Below the pieces are notes generated by a model. That model was not told where the DNA came from and did no database searches. It saw nothing but the letters and a program-made list of their open reading frames with translations. The translations under genes and the position numbers were made by a program. From Phycisphaerales bacterium UBA854 (GTDB lineage: Bacteria; Planctomycetota; Phycisphaerae; Phycisphaerales; SM1A02), in the NCBI GenBank assembly GCA_002295885.1, contig DBGM01000011.1:140654-204653 (forward strand): a stretch of DNA of 64,000 nucleotides, written 5' to 3'. Positions 7,771 through 16,028 of the stretch are shown here, piece after piece. The first letter of the stretch is position 1; the number at the start of each line of letters is the position of its first letter.

Positions 7771-9188
7771 GGTCCCTGCTTGCAGCGATCCTGAGCGCAC
7801 TCGGCGGCTGCACCACTTCATCCGATCGGCACGCGTGCCACGGCGTCGTGATCGACGGCGCATTCGCCGACTGGGCCGCGGTCCCCAGCACGGATGATCT
7901 GTCGGCGGTGTCCGACGGACAACATCTGTGGATCCGACTCCGTCTGGCCACTGCCCCCGTCAGCCTGCAGAATCTCGATGCACCGTGGTCGCTGGAACTG
8001 AATTTCGACGACTCGTCGGCGGCGGACATGCGGATCGTCTTCAGTCCTCAGGATTCCGGCCGGGGCGTCGGCTTCCAATCGCAGCGGAACGGAGTGTGGC
8101 ACGACGGATCACCCTACGACGTCGATTTCATGTTCGCACCCACCATCGCATCGTCGGAGTTCGAGATGATGCTGGCCGCCCCATGCGAAGCGGGCGGCAC
8201 CATCACGATGCGCACCGGACCGGACGGAACCGTCCACCGGACCCGATTCGAACCGCACGCCCCGTCGCCATCGAACGCACGGGCCACCCGGCTCCCGGAC
8301 CGCCCCGATGGCGGGATCCGCGTCGTCAGCTGGAATGTCCTCTACGGACGACTCCTGCACGAGCCCGCACGCTCGGCACGAATCCTCACCGCGCTGCAGC
8401 CGGACATCCTGCTCCTTCAGGAACTGGAGGATGAGCAGACCGCCCGCGAGGTCGCGGAATTCCTCAACACCACACTCGGCCGCGACCCCCGACCGTGGAA
8501 CGTGGCCGCCTCGCCGATCGGAAGCGGCCTGCGCTCGATGGCCGCCGCCCGGGGCGGAGTTCAACTCCACCCGGGCAACCCGATCCGACGTCCCGACGCT
8601 CCCGATCGGATCGTACGGGCCGCGATCATCGGGGCACCGACTCCGGGACACGGAACGCTGCTGGCCGCCTCGGTGCATCTCAAATGCTGCGGCGGACCGG
8701 GAGACGACGCGGACATGGTGCGCATTGCCGAGACGATGGCGATCGCGGAGACCCTCGAGGGAATCGTCAACGAGCACGATCAGCGGGACCGCGCCTTCGC
8801 CCGATCCACCACCCGTACGATCGCACGAACCGCGACCCGCGGCATCTCGGGAGTGATCATCGGCGGGGACCTCAATCTCGTCGGGAGCAGGATCCCTCTG
8901 GATGTGCTCGCGGGTACCCGTACCGGGCGGGGCGACATGGCCGTCGCCAATCCGATCCACCTCGATGCGTCCTCGAACGCCACGTGGAGCGATGCATCTT
9001 CGTCCTTCACGCCGGGTCGCCTGGACTACGTGCTCCATTCGACGGGCACCCTCGTCGCAACCGGCGGATTCGTCCTCGACACGGCCCGGCTGGAACCGGC
9101 AGCAGTCAGCGCAGCCGCCCTGACGTCGTCCGACACGCTGCTATCCGATCACGCGCCGCTGGTGCTCGATCTTCGCTTCTACGAATGA
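7725..9188 (+). CDS. endonuclease/exonuclease/phosphatase-family lipoprotein
   Basis: 487 aa from ATG 7725. A lipoprotein signal (HFFFWSLLAAILSALGGC) is followed by a beta-rich domain (VIDGAFADW..., about residues 35-165) like the N-terminal carbohydrate-binding modules of secreted planctomycete proteins. The EEP domain has the expected order: VVSWNVL, DILLLQELED, VHLKCCGG, GGDLNLVG, and SDHAPLVLDL at the end, so the metal-binding and catalytic Asn, Glu, Asp and His residues look intact. Substrate (nucleic acid, phosphoester or lipid) cannot be told. In-frame ATGs upstream (7623, 7626, 7647) lie in structured RNA and are less likely. The start codon is in a terminator stem. Confidence 0.8.
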   Translation: MPPYSSLRTRRHFFFWSLLAAILSALGGCTTSSDRHACHGVVIDGAFADWAAVPSTDDLSAVSDGQHLWIRLRLATAPVSLQNLDAPWSLELNFDDSSAADMRIVFSPQDSGRGVGFQSQRNGVWHDGSPYDVDFMFAPTIASSEFEMMLAAPCEAGGTITMRTGPDGTVHRTRFEPHAPSPSNARATRLPDRPDGGIRVVSWNVLYGRLLHEPARSARILTALQPDILLLQELEDEQTAREVAEFLNTTLGRDPRPWNVAASPIGSGLRSMAAARGGVQLHPGNPIRRPDAPDRIVRAAIIGAPTPGHGTLLAASVHLKCCGGPGDDADMVRIAETMAIAETLEGIVNEHDQRDRAFARSTTRTIARTATRGISGVIIGGDLNLVGSRIPLDVLAGTRTGRGDMAVANPIHLDASSNATWSDASSSFTPGRLDYVLHSTGTLVATGGFVLDTARLEPAAVSAAALTSSDTLLSDHAPLVLDLRFYE

Positions 9189-9191
9189 ACC

Positions 9192-9992
9192 TCAGGGCCA
9201 GAGCATCTTGCCCGCCCCGATCATCATGGCGACGATGAAGACGGTTCTGATCGCACGGAGCGGAAGCAGGTGCGTCATGCGTGCGCCCATCCATGAACCC
9301 ACAATGGCGGTGGGAATGATCCACAGCGACATCTGAATCGCATCCAGGGCACGCAACGGCTCACCCGTGGCCTGATCGGAGATCAGATGCAGGGTGGAGT
9401 CCTTGACCGCGGCGCCGATGACCGACGTGAACGACATCAGGCAGGCCGACACCGCAATCGCATGGGGTAGGGTGACGCGGCACAGGTGCTGGGCCAGCGG
9501 CACCGTGATGAGCCCGCCGCCGATGCCCAGAAGGCCCGCACCGAAACCGGCCGTCGCCCCGACCGAGAGCCCCCGGCCCGTGGACACATCCGGCACCGTA
9601 TCCGCTCCGATCGGCTTGCCCACCACCAGCTTCCTGATGTTGACACCGATGACGTAGACGAGAAAGACCCCGAAAATCTTCTCCATGGGTGCCGTCGGAA
9701 TGCTGTTGTTCAACAGGACGCCCAGGACGATCCCCACCACGCCGAGCGGAATGACCGATCGAAGCAGTCCCCGCGGCAGCGAATTCTGACGGTAGTGACG
9801 GATGGCGGCGGGAATGGCGACGAACACCACGACGTTCATCGAAGCGGCCTGGGCCAGATGGATGTCGTGACCGAAGAGAAGCGACAGAGCGGGAATCGTG
9901 ATCACCCCACCACCGATTCCGATCAAGCCACCGAGCGAGCCCGCACAGAAGCCCAGCAGCAGCAGGGCGAGGATCTCCCAAATCGGTAGCAT
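9192..9992 (-). CDS. TauE/SafE-family sulfite/anion exporter
   Basis: 266 aa, about eight membrane helices in two repeats, each starting with the family's glycine-rich motif (SLGGLIGIGGGVITIPAL near residue 24; GLLGIGGGLITVP near 160). It is a membrane carrier for small organic or inorganic sulfur anions in characterised relatives; the substrate here is unknown. The open frame continues upstream over the EamA gene, but the ATG at 9992 starts directly before the first helix and has TACACT 6 nt upstream. Its stop is 3 bp from the convergent lipoprotein gene. Confidence 0.88.
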   Translation of the reverse strand: MLPIWEILALLLLGFCAGSLGGLIGIGGGVITIPALSLLFGHDIHLAQAASMNVVVFVAIPAAIRHYRQNSLPRGLLRSVIPLGVVGIVLGVLLNNSIPTAPMEKIFGVFLVYVIGVNIRKLVVGKPIGADTVPDVSTGRGLSVGATAGFGAGLLGIGGGLITVPLAQHLCRVTLPHAIAVSACLMSFTSVIGAAVKDSTLHLISDQATGEPLRALDAIQMSLWIIPTAIVGSWMGARMTHLLPLRAIRTVFIVAMMIGAGKMLWP

Positions 9993-9998
9993 GGAAGC

Positions 9999-10004
9999 AG
10001 TGTA
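9999..10004 (-). promoter_or_regulatory. TACACT -10-like box, likely leaderless start
   Basis: Minus-strand TACACT ends 6 nt before the ATG of the TauE-family gene. No Shine-Dalgarno lies between them and no -35 match is clear. Confidence 0.5.
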
Positions 10005-10040
10005 TCGAATCGAACCCGCCTCACGACGCATGGGCATGAC

Positions 10041-10952
10041 ATGAAGATCGCCACCTTGCGAGCCGACGTGCTTCTCCTGCTGACGGCGATCATCTGGGGC
10101 CTCGGATTCGTGGCCCAGAAGGCCGGCATGGAGACGCTCGGCCCCTACACCTACACGGCGGTGCGATTCCTGATCGCCACCGTCTCGCTGCTCCCGCTGC
10201 TGCTGCTTCGCCCGCGATCCTCCACCAGCGGGAACACGACCGCCTCCCGGCGTGCACTGCTGATCGGCGGCGGACTGGCCGGTGTCGCGATCACCGCCGG
10301 TGGACTGCTGCAGCAGGTCGGCATCGACTCCACGACCGCCAGCAACGCCGGCTTCATCACGAGTCTGTACGTCGTACTGGTGCCGATCCTCGGCCTGGCG
10401 GTGGGATACCGGATTCTTCCGAGAACCTGGCTGGGAATCCTCCTGGCCACGGTCGGCCTCTACCTCCTGAGCATCTACGATCCGAGTCAGGTACGAATCG
10501 GCGACCTGCTCGTCTTCCTGGGCACCATCGCATGGGCGGTCCAGGTGCTGCTCATCGGCTGGGCCACCGTGCGGGCGGATCCGATCCGTCTCACCGTCAT
10601 CCAGAGCCTCGTCGCGACCGTGCTCTGCCTGATCACGGCCTTCGTCGTGGAAGGCTTTCCCATGGAGGCGATCTGGGAGACCCGCTGGTACCTGCTCTAC
10701 AGCGGCATCATGGCGACATCCGTGGCGTTCACCTTCCAGATCGTCGGCCAGCGAACGGCACCGCCCGCCCACGCCGCCATGCTCCTGGGGCTCGAGGCCG
10801 TCTTCGCCGCCGTCGCCGGCTACCTGCTGCTGGACGATCGTCTCGGAGGGGTGCAACTGGTCGGCTGCGCCCTGATGCTGATCGCCGTCCTCTCCTGCCA
10901 GACGGGTCGCGGCAACAGAGCCCCCTTCCTTTCCGGGACGGACACTGCGTGA
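10041..10952 (+). CDS. EamA-family (DMT) transporter
   Basis: 303 aa, ten predicted membrane helices in two EamA repeats. The first repeat opens with the characteristic LLLTAIIWGLGFVAQKAG, and the second with LVFLGTIAWAVQVLLIGW. Family members usually export amino acids or other metabolites. It shares a 4-bp GTGA overlap with the indoleamine 2,3-dioxygenase gene. A link to tryptophan, kynurenine or related compounds is attractive, but only inferred from the overlap. Confidence 0.88.
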   Translation: MKIATLRADVLLLLTAIIWGLGFVAQKAGMETLGPYTYTAVRFLIATVSLLPLLLLRPRSSTSGNTTASRRALLIGGGLAGVAITAGGLLQQVGIDSTTASNAGFITSLYVVLVPILGLAVGYRILPRTWLGILLATVGLYLLSIYDPSQVRIGDLLVFLGTIAWAVQVLLIGWATVRADPIRLTVIQSLVATVLCLITAFVVEGFPMEAIWETRWYLLYSGIMATSVAFTFQIVGQRTAPPAHAAMLLGLEAVFAAVAGYLLLDDRLGGVQLVGCALMLIAVLSCQTGRGNRAPFLSGTDTA

Positions 10953-12082
10953 ACACCTTCGAGATCAACCGGGTGCTGGAGCGATTCGACGTGGATCCGG
11001 ACCGGGGCTTCCTGCCACCCGAGGACCCGCTGGAGCGCATGCCTGCGCGATGGTCCGCGTGGGACCAGCTCGGGAGCGATCTGTCCGCACTGATCGCCAT
11101 CGGGACTGCGCGACGGGCGATCCGAGAGCTTCCCGACGTCGACACCGACGACCTGCGAAACCCCGCCGAACTTCGACGGGCCATGCTGCTGCTTTCGGTG
11201 TTCGGAAACGCCCACGTATTCTGCGAACCGGATCCCGGACTGCGGCTTCCCGCCGGGCTCTGTCGGGCATGGAATGCCGTCGCAAACCGGCTCGAACGCC
11301 CCATGATCATCGCGCACGCATCGATCGTGCTTCACAACTGGCGGCGACTCGACCCGAGCGGCCCCATCGTCGCCGAGAACCTGCGGGCACTCCAATGCTT
11401 CCGGGGCGGCCCCGACGAGGAATGGTTCTACCTGCTCACGGCGGAGATCGAAGCCACCGGGGCCCGCGCGCTTCCCGCTCTCGTCGGCCTGCGACTGGCC
11501 ATCGACCGGAACCGGCACGACGGAGTCGCCGAACACCTCGACCACGTCTCCGAAACCATCCTCGAGATGACCAGAGTGCTGGAACGCATGGAGGAGCGAT
11601 GCCGGCATGCGGTCTTCTACCGCCGGATCCGACCCTTTCTCAGTGGATGGCCCGAGCCCGGCGTGGTCTACGAGGGGATCGATTCCGAGCCGGTGACGCT
11701 GCACGGCGGCAGCGCCGCACAGTCGTCGCTGCTGAATGCATTCGATGCCGCACTCTCGGTCCCCCACGAACATCCTGGAACCCGACCGTTCCTCCAGGCC
11801 ATGCGCCGCTACATGCCGCCGAGGCACCGCCGGTTCATCGAATGGCTGGAGGAAGGCGACTCACTCCGCACGGTGGTCGAAGACGATGGAAGGCTGGCCG
11901 CCCGCTACGACGAGTGCATCGACGGCCTGGTTCGTTTCCGGCGCACGCACCAGCAGATCACGATGCGCTACATCACCGGCCAGGCCCCGGATCGGGACCG
12001 GGCGATCGGGACCGGGGGCACCGACTACGCCGACTTTCTGCGACGCACCCGCATCGAGACATCCGATCGCAGGCTGCACTAG
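10949..12082 (+). CDS. indoleamine 2,3-dioxygenase (IDO) family heme enzyme
   Basis: 377 aa from GTG, whose GTGA overlaps the stop of the EamA gene. IDO opens the indole ring of tryptophan to N-formylkynurenine using a heme and O2. Family blocks are clear over the whole length: FLPPEDPLERMP near the N-terminus, IRPFLSGW and GGSAAQSS in the middle, then FLQAMRRYMPP and GTGGTDYADFLRR. The proximal heme ligand corresponds to His334 (RRTHQQI), and the active-site Arg (Arg231 in human IDO1) to Arg228. No kynureninase or formamidase lies nearby. Substrate specificity (tryptophan or another indole) is not provable from sequence. Confidence 0.9.
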   Translation: MNTFEINRVLERFDVDPDRGFLPPEDPLERMPARWSAWDQLGSDLSALIAIGTARRAIRELPDVDTDDLRNPAELRRAMLLLSVFGNAHVFCEPDPGLRLPAGLCRAWNAVANRLERPMIIAHASIVLHNWRRLDPSGPIVAENLRALQCFRGGPDEEWFYLLTAEIEATGARALPALVGLRLAIDRNRHDGVAEHLDHVSETILEMTRVLERMEERCRHAVFYRRIRPFLSGWPEPGVVYEGIDSEPVTLHGGSAAQSSLLNAFDAALSVPHEHPGTRPFLQAMRRYMPPRHRRFIEWLEEGDSLRTVVEDDGRLAARYDECIDGLVRFRRTHQQITMRYITGQAPDRDRAIGTGGTDYADFLRRTRIETSDRRLH

Positions 12083-12085
12083 GAT
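12080..12085 (+). promoter_or_regulatory. TAGGAT -10-like box before the DUF6807 gene
   Basis: TAGGAT, whose first three bases are the TAG stop of the IDO gene, ends 6 nt before ATG 12092. It has the spacing seen at other starts in the window and could give an internal leaderless transcript. Confidence 0.35.
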
Positions 12086-12091
12086 CCGTCC

Positions 12092-14044
12092 ATGGTTCGA
12101 ACGATCATGTGCCTGGCACTGCTGCCCTCCGGATGGTGCGGAGCGGCGTTCACGCTCGAGTCGGCGGGCCCGGGTCGTTCGATGCTTCGCGAAGACGGTC
12201 GTCCCGTGCTGATCTACAACCATGGCGATCAGCTGACCGCGGGCCTTCCCGAAGACCGCACCCGATCCTGCTACGTGCACCCCCTGTTCGGACTCGACGG
12301 CGAGGTGCTGACCGACGATTTTCCGTCCGACCATCCTCACCACCGGGGTGTGGCCATGATGTGGCCGCGCATTCGGATCGGAACGGATGCGGTCGACCAG
12401 TGGCATCTCCGGGGAATCCGGACCCTGAACGAGACACTCGAACTTTCACCGGCCGACGGCGTGGCCGTCCTCACGGCGGCCAACTCGTGGGTCATGGCCG
12501 ACGGCGCGGTCGTCGCACGTGAATCGACCGTGTGGCGGGTGCACCCGGCCGACGCCCGGGGTCGGGCGATCGACATCCGGGCCACGATCACCGCGGGCGA
12601 ACGACCGGTCACCCTTCAGGGCGCGGCATCACCCAAGGGATACGGCGGACATCTCATCCGCCTGGCCCCGCGAACGAACGAACGCATCACCACCGATCGC
12701 GGCGTGGTGGATGCCGATCTGGACCGGCGTCCCTTCCGATGGGCCGACTATTCAGCCACCTTCGAGAACGCCCCGGGACCATCCGGCGTCACCCTGATGC
12801 CCTATCCCGCCGGCGACGACTATCCGCCTGCCTGGCAGCTTCGACCGTACGGCGTTCTCGGCATCGCCTGGCCCGGCATCGCCTCCCGCATGATTCCATC
12901 GGGCGAATCCTTCACCCTGGAATACCGGATGTGGATCCATCGCGGCCATGCCGACACCGCTGCCCCGGAGAAGGCATGGTCGACATGGATGGATGAACTG
13001 GGGCGATCAGTTCCCACCGAGGACAGATTCGATCCGCTGGCCACGGATGCATGGTCCACCGTGGGAACCGCGCGATACAGCATCGAAGACGGTGTGCTGC
13101 ACGGAAGAGGCAACGAACCGCGCAACTCATTCCACGTCTTCCCCAGGAGCCTGGGAGACTTCGAGCTTGAAATGGAGTTCATGCCCGCACCCGGCAGCAA
13201 CTCCGGCGTCCAGGTGCGCAGCGAGGTGACCGCCGACGGCAAGGCCGTGCGCGGCTACCAGATCGAGATCGACACCAGCGAGCGGGCGTGGACCGGCGGG
13301 CTGTACGACGAACTGCGTCGGGGATGGCTGGAAACGCTGGCCGACGATGCGACGGCCCGGTCCGCCTTCATTCCGGAACGATGGAACCATCTTCGCATCA
13401 TCATGGAAGGCCCTCGCATCCGGACCTGGGTCAACGGCGTCCCGTGCGTGGATGCCTACGACGCAACCGATCTGGAGGGGGTCGTCGCGCTGCAGGTCCA
13501 CGGCGGAGAGTGCGACGTGCGATGGAGGAACCTCGCCCTGACTCCCCTGGGTCGGCACCGGTGGCATCCCGTGTTCGACGGCGCATCGCTGGAAGAGTGG
13601 GACGCTTCGGGCGAAGGACGATGGAGCATCGAAGACGGTGTACTCGTCGGCCGCCGGTCGGCCGACGGCGGTCCCGACGGCCGACTGATGCTGAATCGAC
13701 CCCTCGGCGACTTCACCGCACGCCTCGAGTTCATGACCGCGCGGGGAACCGCCGGGGTCCGCTTCCGTGAGCAGTCCGGTGCATCCGGCCCGGAAGCGAT
13801 CCTGGATCACGGGCCGGACGACTGGCACACCATGACCATCACCGCGGCGGGCTCCCGGATCGTGGTGCACGTCGACGGCAGCAAGACGATGGATGCGACC
13901 GAGGAGTCTCTGCCTCCGACCGGCCGCTTCGGACTGCGACTGCACGGCGACGACGATGCGGAACTTCGCATCCGCTCCCTCGAGATCCTCCGACCGGACG
14001 ACGGGACCCGGACCGCCGACGGCCTCCCCGCACCGGAGCGATGA
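12092..14044 (+). CDS. secreted DUF6807 (PmoA-like) plus two DUF1080 domains
   Basis: 650 aa with a short signal peptide. Residues about 20-290 form a DUF6807/'methane oxygenase PmoA' domain, with VHPLFGLDGEVLTDDFPSDH and HHRGVAMMWP as family signatures. Two DUF1080 (3-keto-disaccharide hydrolase-like, concanavalin fold) domains follow at about 320-480 (GDFELEMEFMPAPGSNSGVQ) and 490-640 (GDFTARLEFMTARGTAGVRF). Such proteins are abundant in Planctomycetes and tied to sugar or glycan breakdown. It lies 9 bp after the IDO gene in the same direction. Its stop abuts the convergent FHA-sigma stop exactly at TGATCA. Confidence 0.8.
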   Translation: MVRTIMCLALLPSGWCGAAFTLESAGPGRSMLREDGRPVLIYNHGDQLTAGLPEDRTRSCYVHPLFGLDGEVLTDDFPSDHPHHRGVAMMWPRIRIGTDAVDQWHLRGIRTLNETLELSPADGVAVLTAANSWVMADGAVVARESTVWRVHPADARGRAIDIRATITAGERPVTLQGAASPKGYGGHLIRLAPRTNERITTDRGVVDADLDRRPFRWADYSATFENAPGPSGVTLMPYPAGDDYPPAWQLRPYGVLGIAWPGIASRMIPSGESFTLEYRMWIHRGHADTAAPEKAWSTWMDELGRSVPTEDRFDPLATDAWSTVGTARYSIEDGVLHGRGNEPRNSFHVFPRSLGDFELEMEFMPAPGSNSGVQVRSEVTADGKAVRGYQIEIDTSERAWTGGLYDELRRGWLETLADDATARSAFIPERWNHLRIIMEGPRIRTWVNGVPCVDAYDATDLEGVVALQVHGGECDVRWRNLALTPLGRHRWHPVFDGASLEEWDASGEGRWSIEDGVLVGRRSADGGPDGRLMLNRPLGDFTARLEFMTARGTAGVRFREQSGASGPEAILDHGPDDWHTMTITAAGSRIVVHVDGSKTMDATEESLPPTGRFGLRLHGDDDAELRIRSLEILRPDDGTRTADGLPAPER

Positions 14045-15028
14045 TCAGCCTTCGTCGGCCCGCAGTTCGTCCACGACGGCGCGGATCTGCCTCGTGATCC
14101 GCATCTTGGCGTGGCGAATCGCCTCCGGAGTCATGCCGGTCTCCTCGGCCACGGCATCGATCGCCGTCCCCCGCAGGCCGTAGAGCTCGAACGACTTCCA
14201 GGTCCGCTCCTCGACCCGGTCCCGGACCCGATCCATCGCGCGGAAGAACAACTGCTCCGTCCACTGGCGGTCCCATGCGGCATCGGATGCCTCGTCGTGG
14301 GCGGGGAGTTCCCACTCGGGATCGACATTGACATCGGGCCGCCGACGTCGGAATCGGGAACGGATCGCATTGAGGGTGACCCGCTTCAGATATCCGCGGA
14401 ACCTCCCCTTCGTGGGGTCGTAGTTGAAGTCGGCGGAGACGCGGAAGAATCCCATGAGGACATCCTGCAGCACGTCGTCGATCTCCTGCGCTCGCAGACC
14501 GGCGTTGCGTGCAAAGCCGGCGATGACGCGGGAGTACTTCTCCGCGAACTCGTTCCAGCCGAGTTCTCGATCGATGGTGCCGTCGGCACGCAGCCGCAGG
14601 AAGATGCTGTCCCGGGTCGCGTAGAGCGCATCCTCGCGGGCTGCGTCATCCGGCTGCTCCGTACGTGGCGACTCCGTGGATTCGAGACTCGGCTCCGTCT
14701 GGCCTCCCCCGACGAGACGCACCAGCAGGGTCCAGGGTCCGATGACGATCATGTCCCGATCGGACAGTGGTTCGGGGTGACCCGGCTCGACGCGGATGCG
14801 GTTCAGCAGGATCCCCCCGCTGCTCTCCAGATCGACCAGGACCGGCCCCTCATCCCCACGCTCGATGCCGGCGTGCCGGCGTGAAATGCTGGGATCGTCG
14901 AAGATGCAGTCGCTCGCACTGGCCCGGCCCAGCACCCAGGGCCCATCACCGACGAGGTCGATCCGCTCCATGGCGGGACCGCCAACCACGAGCAGGGTCA
15001 GTACATGCTGGGGGCACGTGGGCTCCAT
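14045..15028 (-). CDS. FHA-domain/ECF-type sigma factor fusion
   Basis: 327 aa. Residues about 8-105 are an FHA domain (WVLGRASASDC, SISRRHAGIE, and ILLNRIRVEPG), with the phosphothreonine-binding Gly-Arg, Ser and Arg-His residues present. A linker (106-135) leads to a sigma region 2 (DVLQDVLMGFFRVSADFNYD...GRFRGYLKRV, about 180-235) and region 4 (ELYGLRGTAIDAVAEETGMTPEAIRHAKMRI, about 280-318). The combination suggests that a phosphopeptide, perhaps from a Ser/Thr kinase, controls the sigma factor directly; this is inferred. No kinase gene is in the window. TACAAG lies 7 nt upstream of the ATG. Confidence 0.85.
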   Translation of the reverse strand: MEPTCPQHVLTLLVVGGPAMERIDLVGDGPWVLGRASASDCIFDDPSISRRHAGIERGDEGPVLVDLESSGGILLNRIRVEPGHPEPLSDRDMIVIGPWTLLVRLVGGGQTEPSLESTESPRTEQPDDAAREDALYATRDSIFLRLRADGTIDRELGWNEFAEKYSRVIAGFARNAGLRAQEIDDVLQDVLMGFFRVSADFNYDPTKGRFRGYLKRVTLNAIRSRFRRRRPDVNVDPEWELPAHDEASDAAWDRQWTEQLFFRAMDRVRDRVEERTWKSFELYGLRGTAIDAVAEETGMTPEAIRHAKMRITRQIRAVVDELRADEG

Positions 15029-15035
15029 GACGGAT

Positions 15036-15041
15036 CTTGTA
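15036..15041 (-). promoter_or_regulatory. TACAAG -10-like box of the FHA-sigma gene
   Basis: Minus-strand TACAAG ends 7 nt before the ATG at 15028, with no Shine-Dalgarno. This fits a leaderless mRNA. Confidence 0.4.
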
Positions 15042-15078
15042 CCAGATGCCGGATCGGTACGCGATGTACCATGGAGGG

Positions 15079-15540
15079 ATGGACATAAAATGGGATCAGC
15101 GATTTCTGGAACTCGCGGACTGCATCGCGACCTGGAGCAAGGACCCGAGCCGGGGCGTGGGGTGCGTGATTGTCTCCCCGGACAACCGCATCTGCAGCAC
15201 CGGCTTCAACGGGCTGCCCAGCGGCGTGGAGGACCACCCCGAGCGGCTCACACGCCCAGCCAAGTACGATCTGGTCTGTCACGCCGAACTGAATGCGATC
15301 ATCCAGTGCGCACGCCACGGCGTCTCGCCCGTCGGCTGCACGTTGTACTCCACCTTCTTCCCGTGCATCCAGTGCACACTGGCCATCATCCAGGCGGGCA
15401 TCGCCCGGGTCGTGTCGTGGGAGTTCGGAGCCGGTGACGAGCACTGGGCCGACAGCATCGAGAAGTCGCGGACCATGCTCGCCGAAGCCGGCATCGAGTT
15501 CCTCTTCCTGCCGCGGACCCACTCCGTGCCCGCGGGATGA
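15079..15540 (+). CDS. dCMP deaminase family protein
   Basis: 153 aa from ATG 15079. It carries the zinc cytidine/deoxycytidylate deaminase signature: HAE at 68-70 (Glu70 proton shuttle) and PCIQC with Cys96 and Cys99 as ligands. GFNGLPSGVEDHPERL is the dCMP-deaminase loop. The enzyme supplies dUMP from dCMP for thymidylate synthesis. In-frame ATGs at 15037, 15046 and 15064 are possible starts; 15079 begins right before the conserved WDQRFLELA segment and leaves room for a promoter. panD follows 35 bp later. Confidence 0.88.
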   Translation: MDIKWDQRFLELADCIATWSKDPSRGVGCVIVSPDNRICSTGFNGLPSGVEDHPERLTRPAKYDLVCHAELNAIIQCARHGVSPVGCTLYSTFFPCIQCTLAIIQAGIARVVSWEFGAGDEHWADSIEKSRTMLAEAGIEFLFLPRTHSVPAG

Positions 15541-15575
15541 ATCGCCGCGGAGCGGCTGCTATACTTCCCGGTCCC

Positions 15576-15953
15576 ATGATCCGCAAAGTACTCCACAGCA
15601 AGATCCACCAGGCCGTCGTCACCGAGGCCCGCCCCGACTACCAGGGCTCCCTCACGATCGACGCGAACCTGCTTGACGCAACCGGCATCCGACCCAACGA
15701 CGCGATCCTCGTCGCGAACTGCGAGACCGGATCACGGTTCGAAACGTACGTCTTCAGAGGCGAGCCCGGATCGGGCATCATCGGCATCAACGGCGCCGCC
15801 GCCCACCTGGCATCCCCGGGCGACAAGGTGATCATCATCCACTGGGCGCACATGACCGACGAAGAGGCGGCCCGGCACCACCCCCGCGTCATCCTGATGA
15901 ACGAGGACAACACGATCCGCGAGGCCATCAACTACGACCCCTGCCCCGCCTGA
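15576..15953 (+). CDS. panD: aspartate 1-decarboxylase precursor
   Basis: 125 aa, normal length. The self-cleavage site is intact: Tyr22-Gln-Gly24-Ser25, where Ser25 becomes the catalytic pyruvoyl group; Lys9 and the INGAAAH motif are also conserved. It makes beta-alanine from aspartate for pantothenate and coenzyme A. No maturation factor PanZ would be expected outside Enterobacteria. TATACT (15560-15565) lies 10 nt upstream of the ATG, so the leader would be only a few bases. A strong terminator follows. Confidence 0.95.
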   Translation: MIRKVLHSKIHQAVVTEARPDYQGSLTIDANLLDATGIRPNDAILVANCETGSRFETYVFRGEPGSGIIGINGAAAHLASPGDKVIIIHWAHMTDEEAARHHPRVILMNEDNTIREAINYDPCPA

Positions 15954-15977
15954 TCGAACGCGAGATCCGAAAAAGAA

Positions 15978-16010
15978 ACGACCCCGGCACCAGGTGCCGG
16001 GGTCGTGCTG
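15978..16010. terminator. intrinsic terminator between panD and dockerin gene
   Basis: ACGACCCCGGCACC (15978-15991) pairs with 15993-16006 to give a GC-rich stem of about 12 bp with a tight loop. A-rich sequence lies on its left (AAAAAGAAA) and GCTGTTT on its right. It can serve panD on the plus strand and, with a better U-run, the convergent dockerin gene on the minus strand. Confidence 0.8.
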
Positions 16011-16028
16011 TTTCACTCGAGGTGTCGA

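Noticed and set aside
9993..10856. N-terminal extension of the TauE-family frame across the EamA gene
   Set aside because: The extension lacks membrane character and covers a clear transporter gene; the start at 9992 fits the family and has a promoter box.
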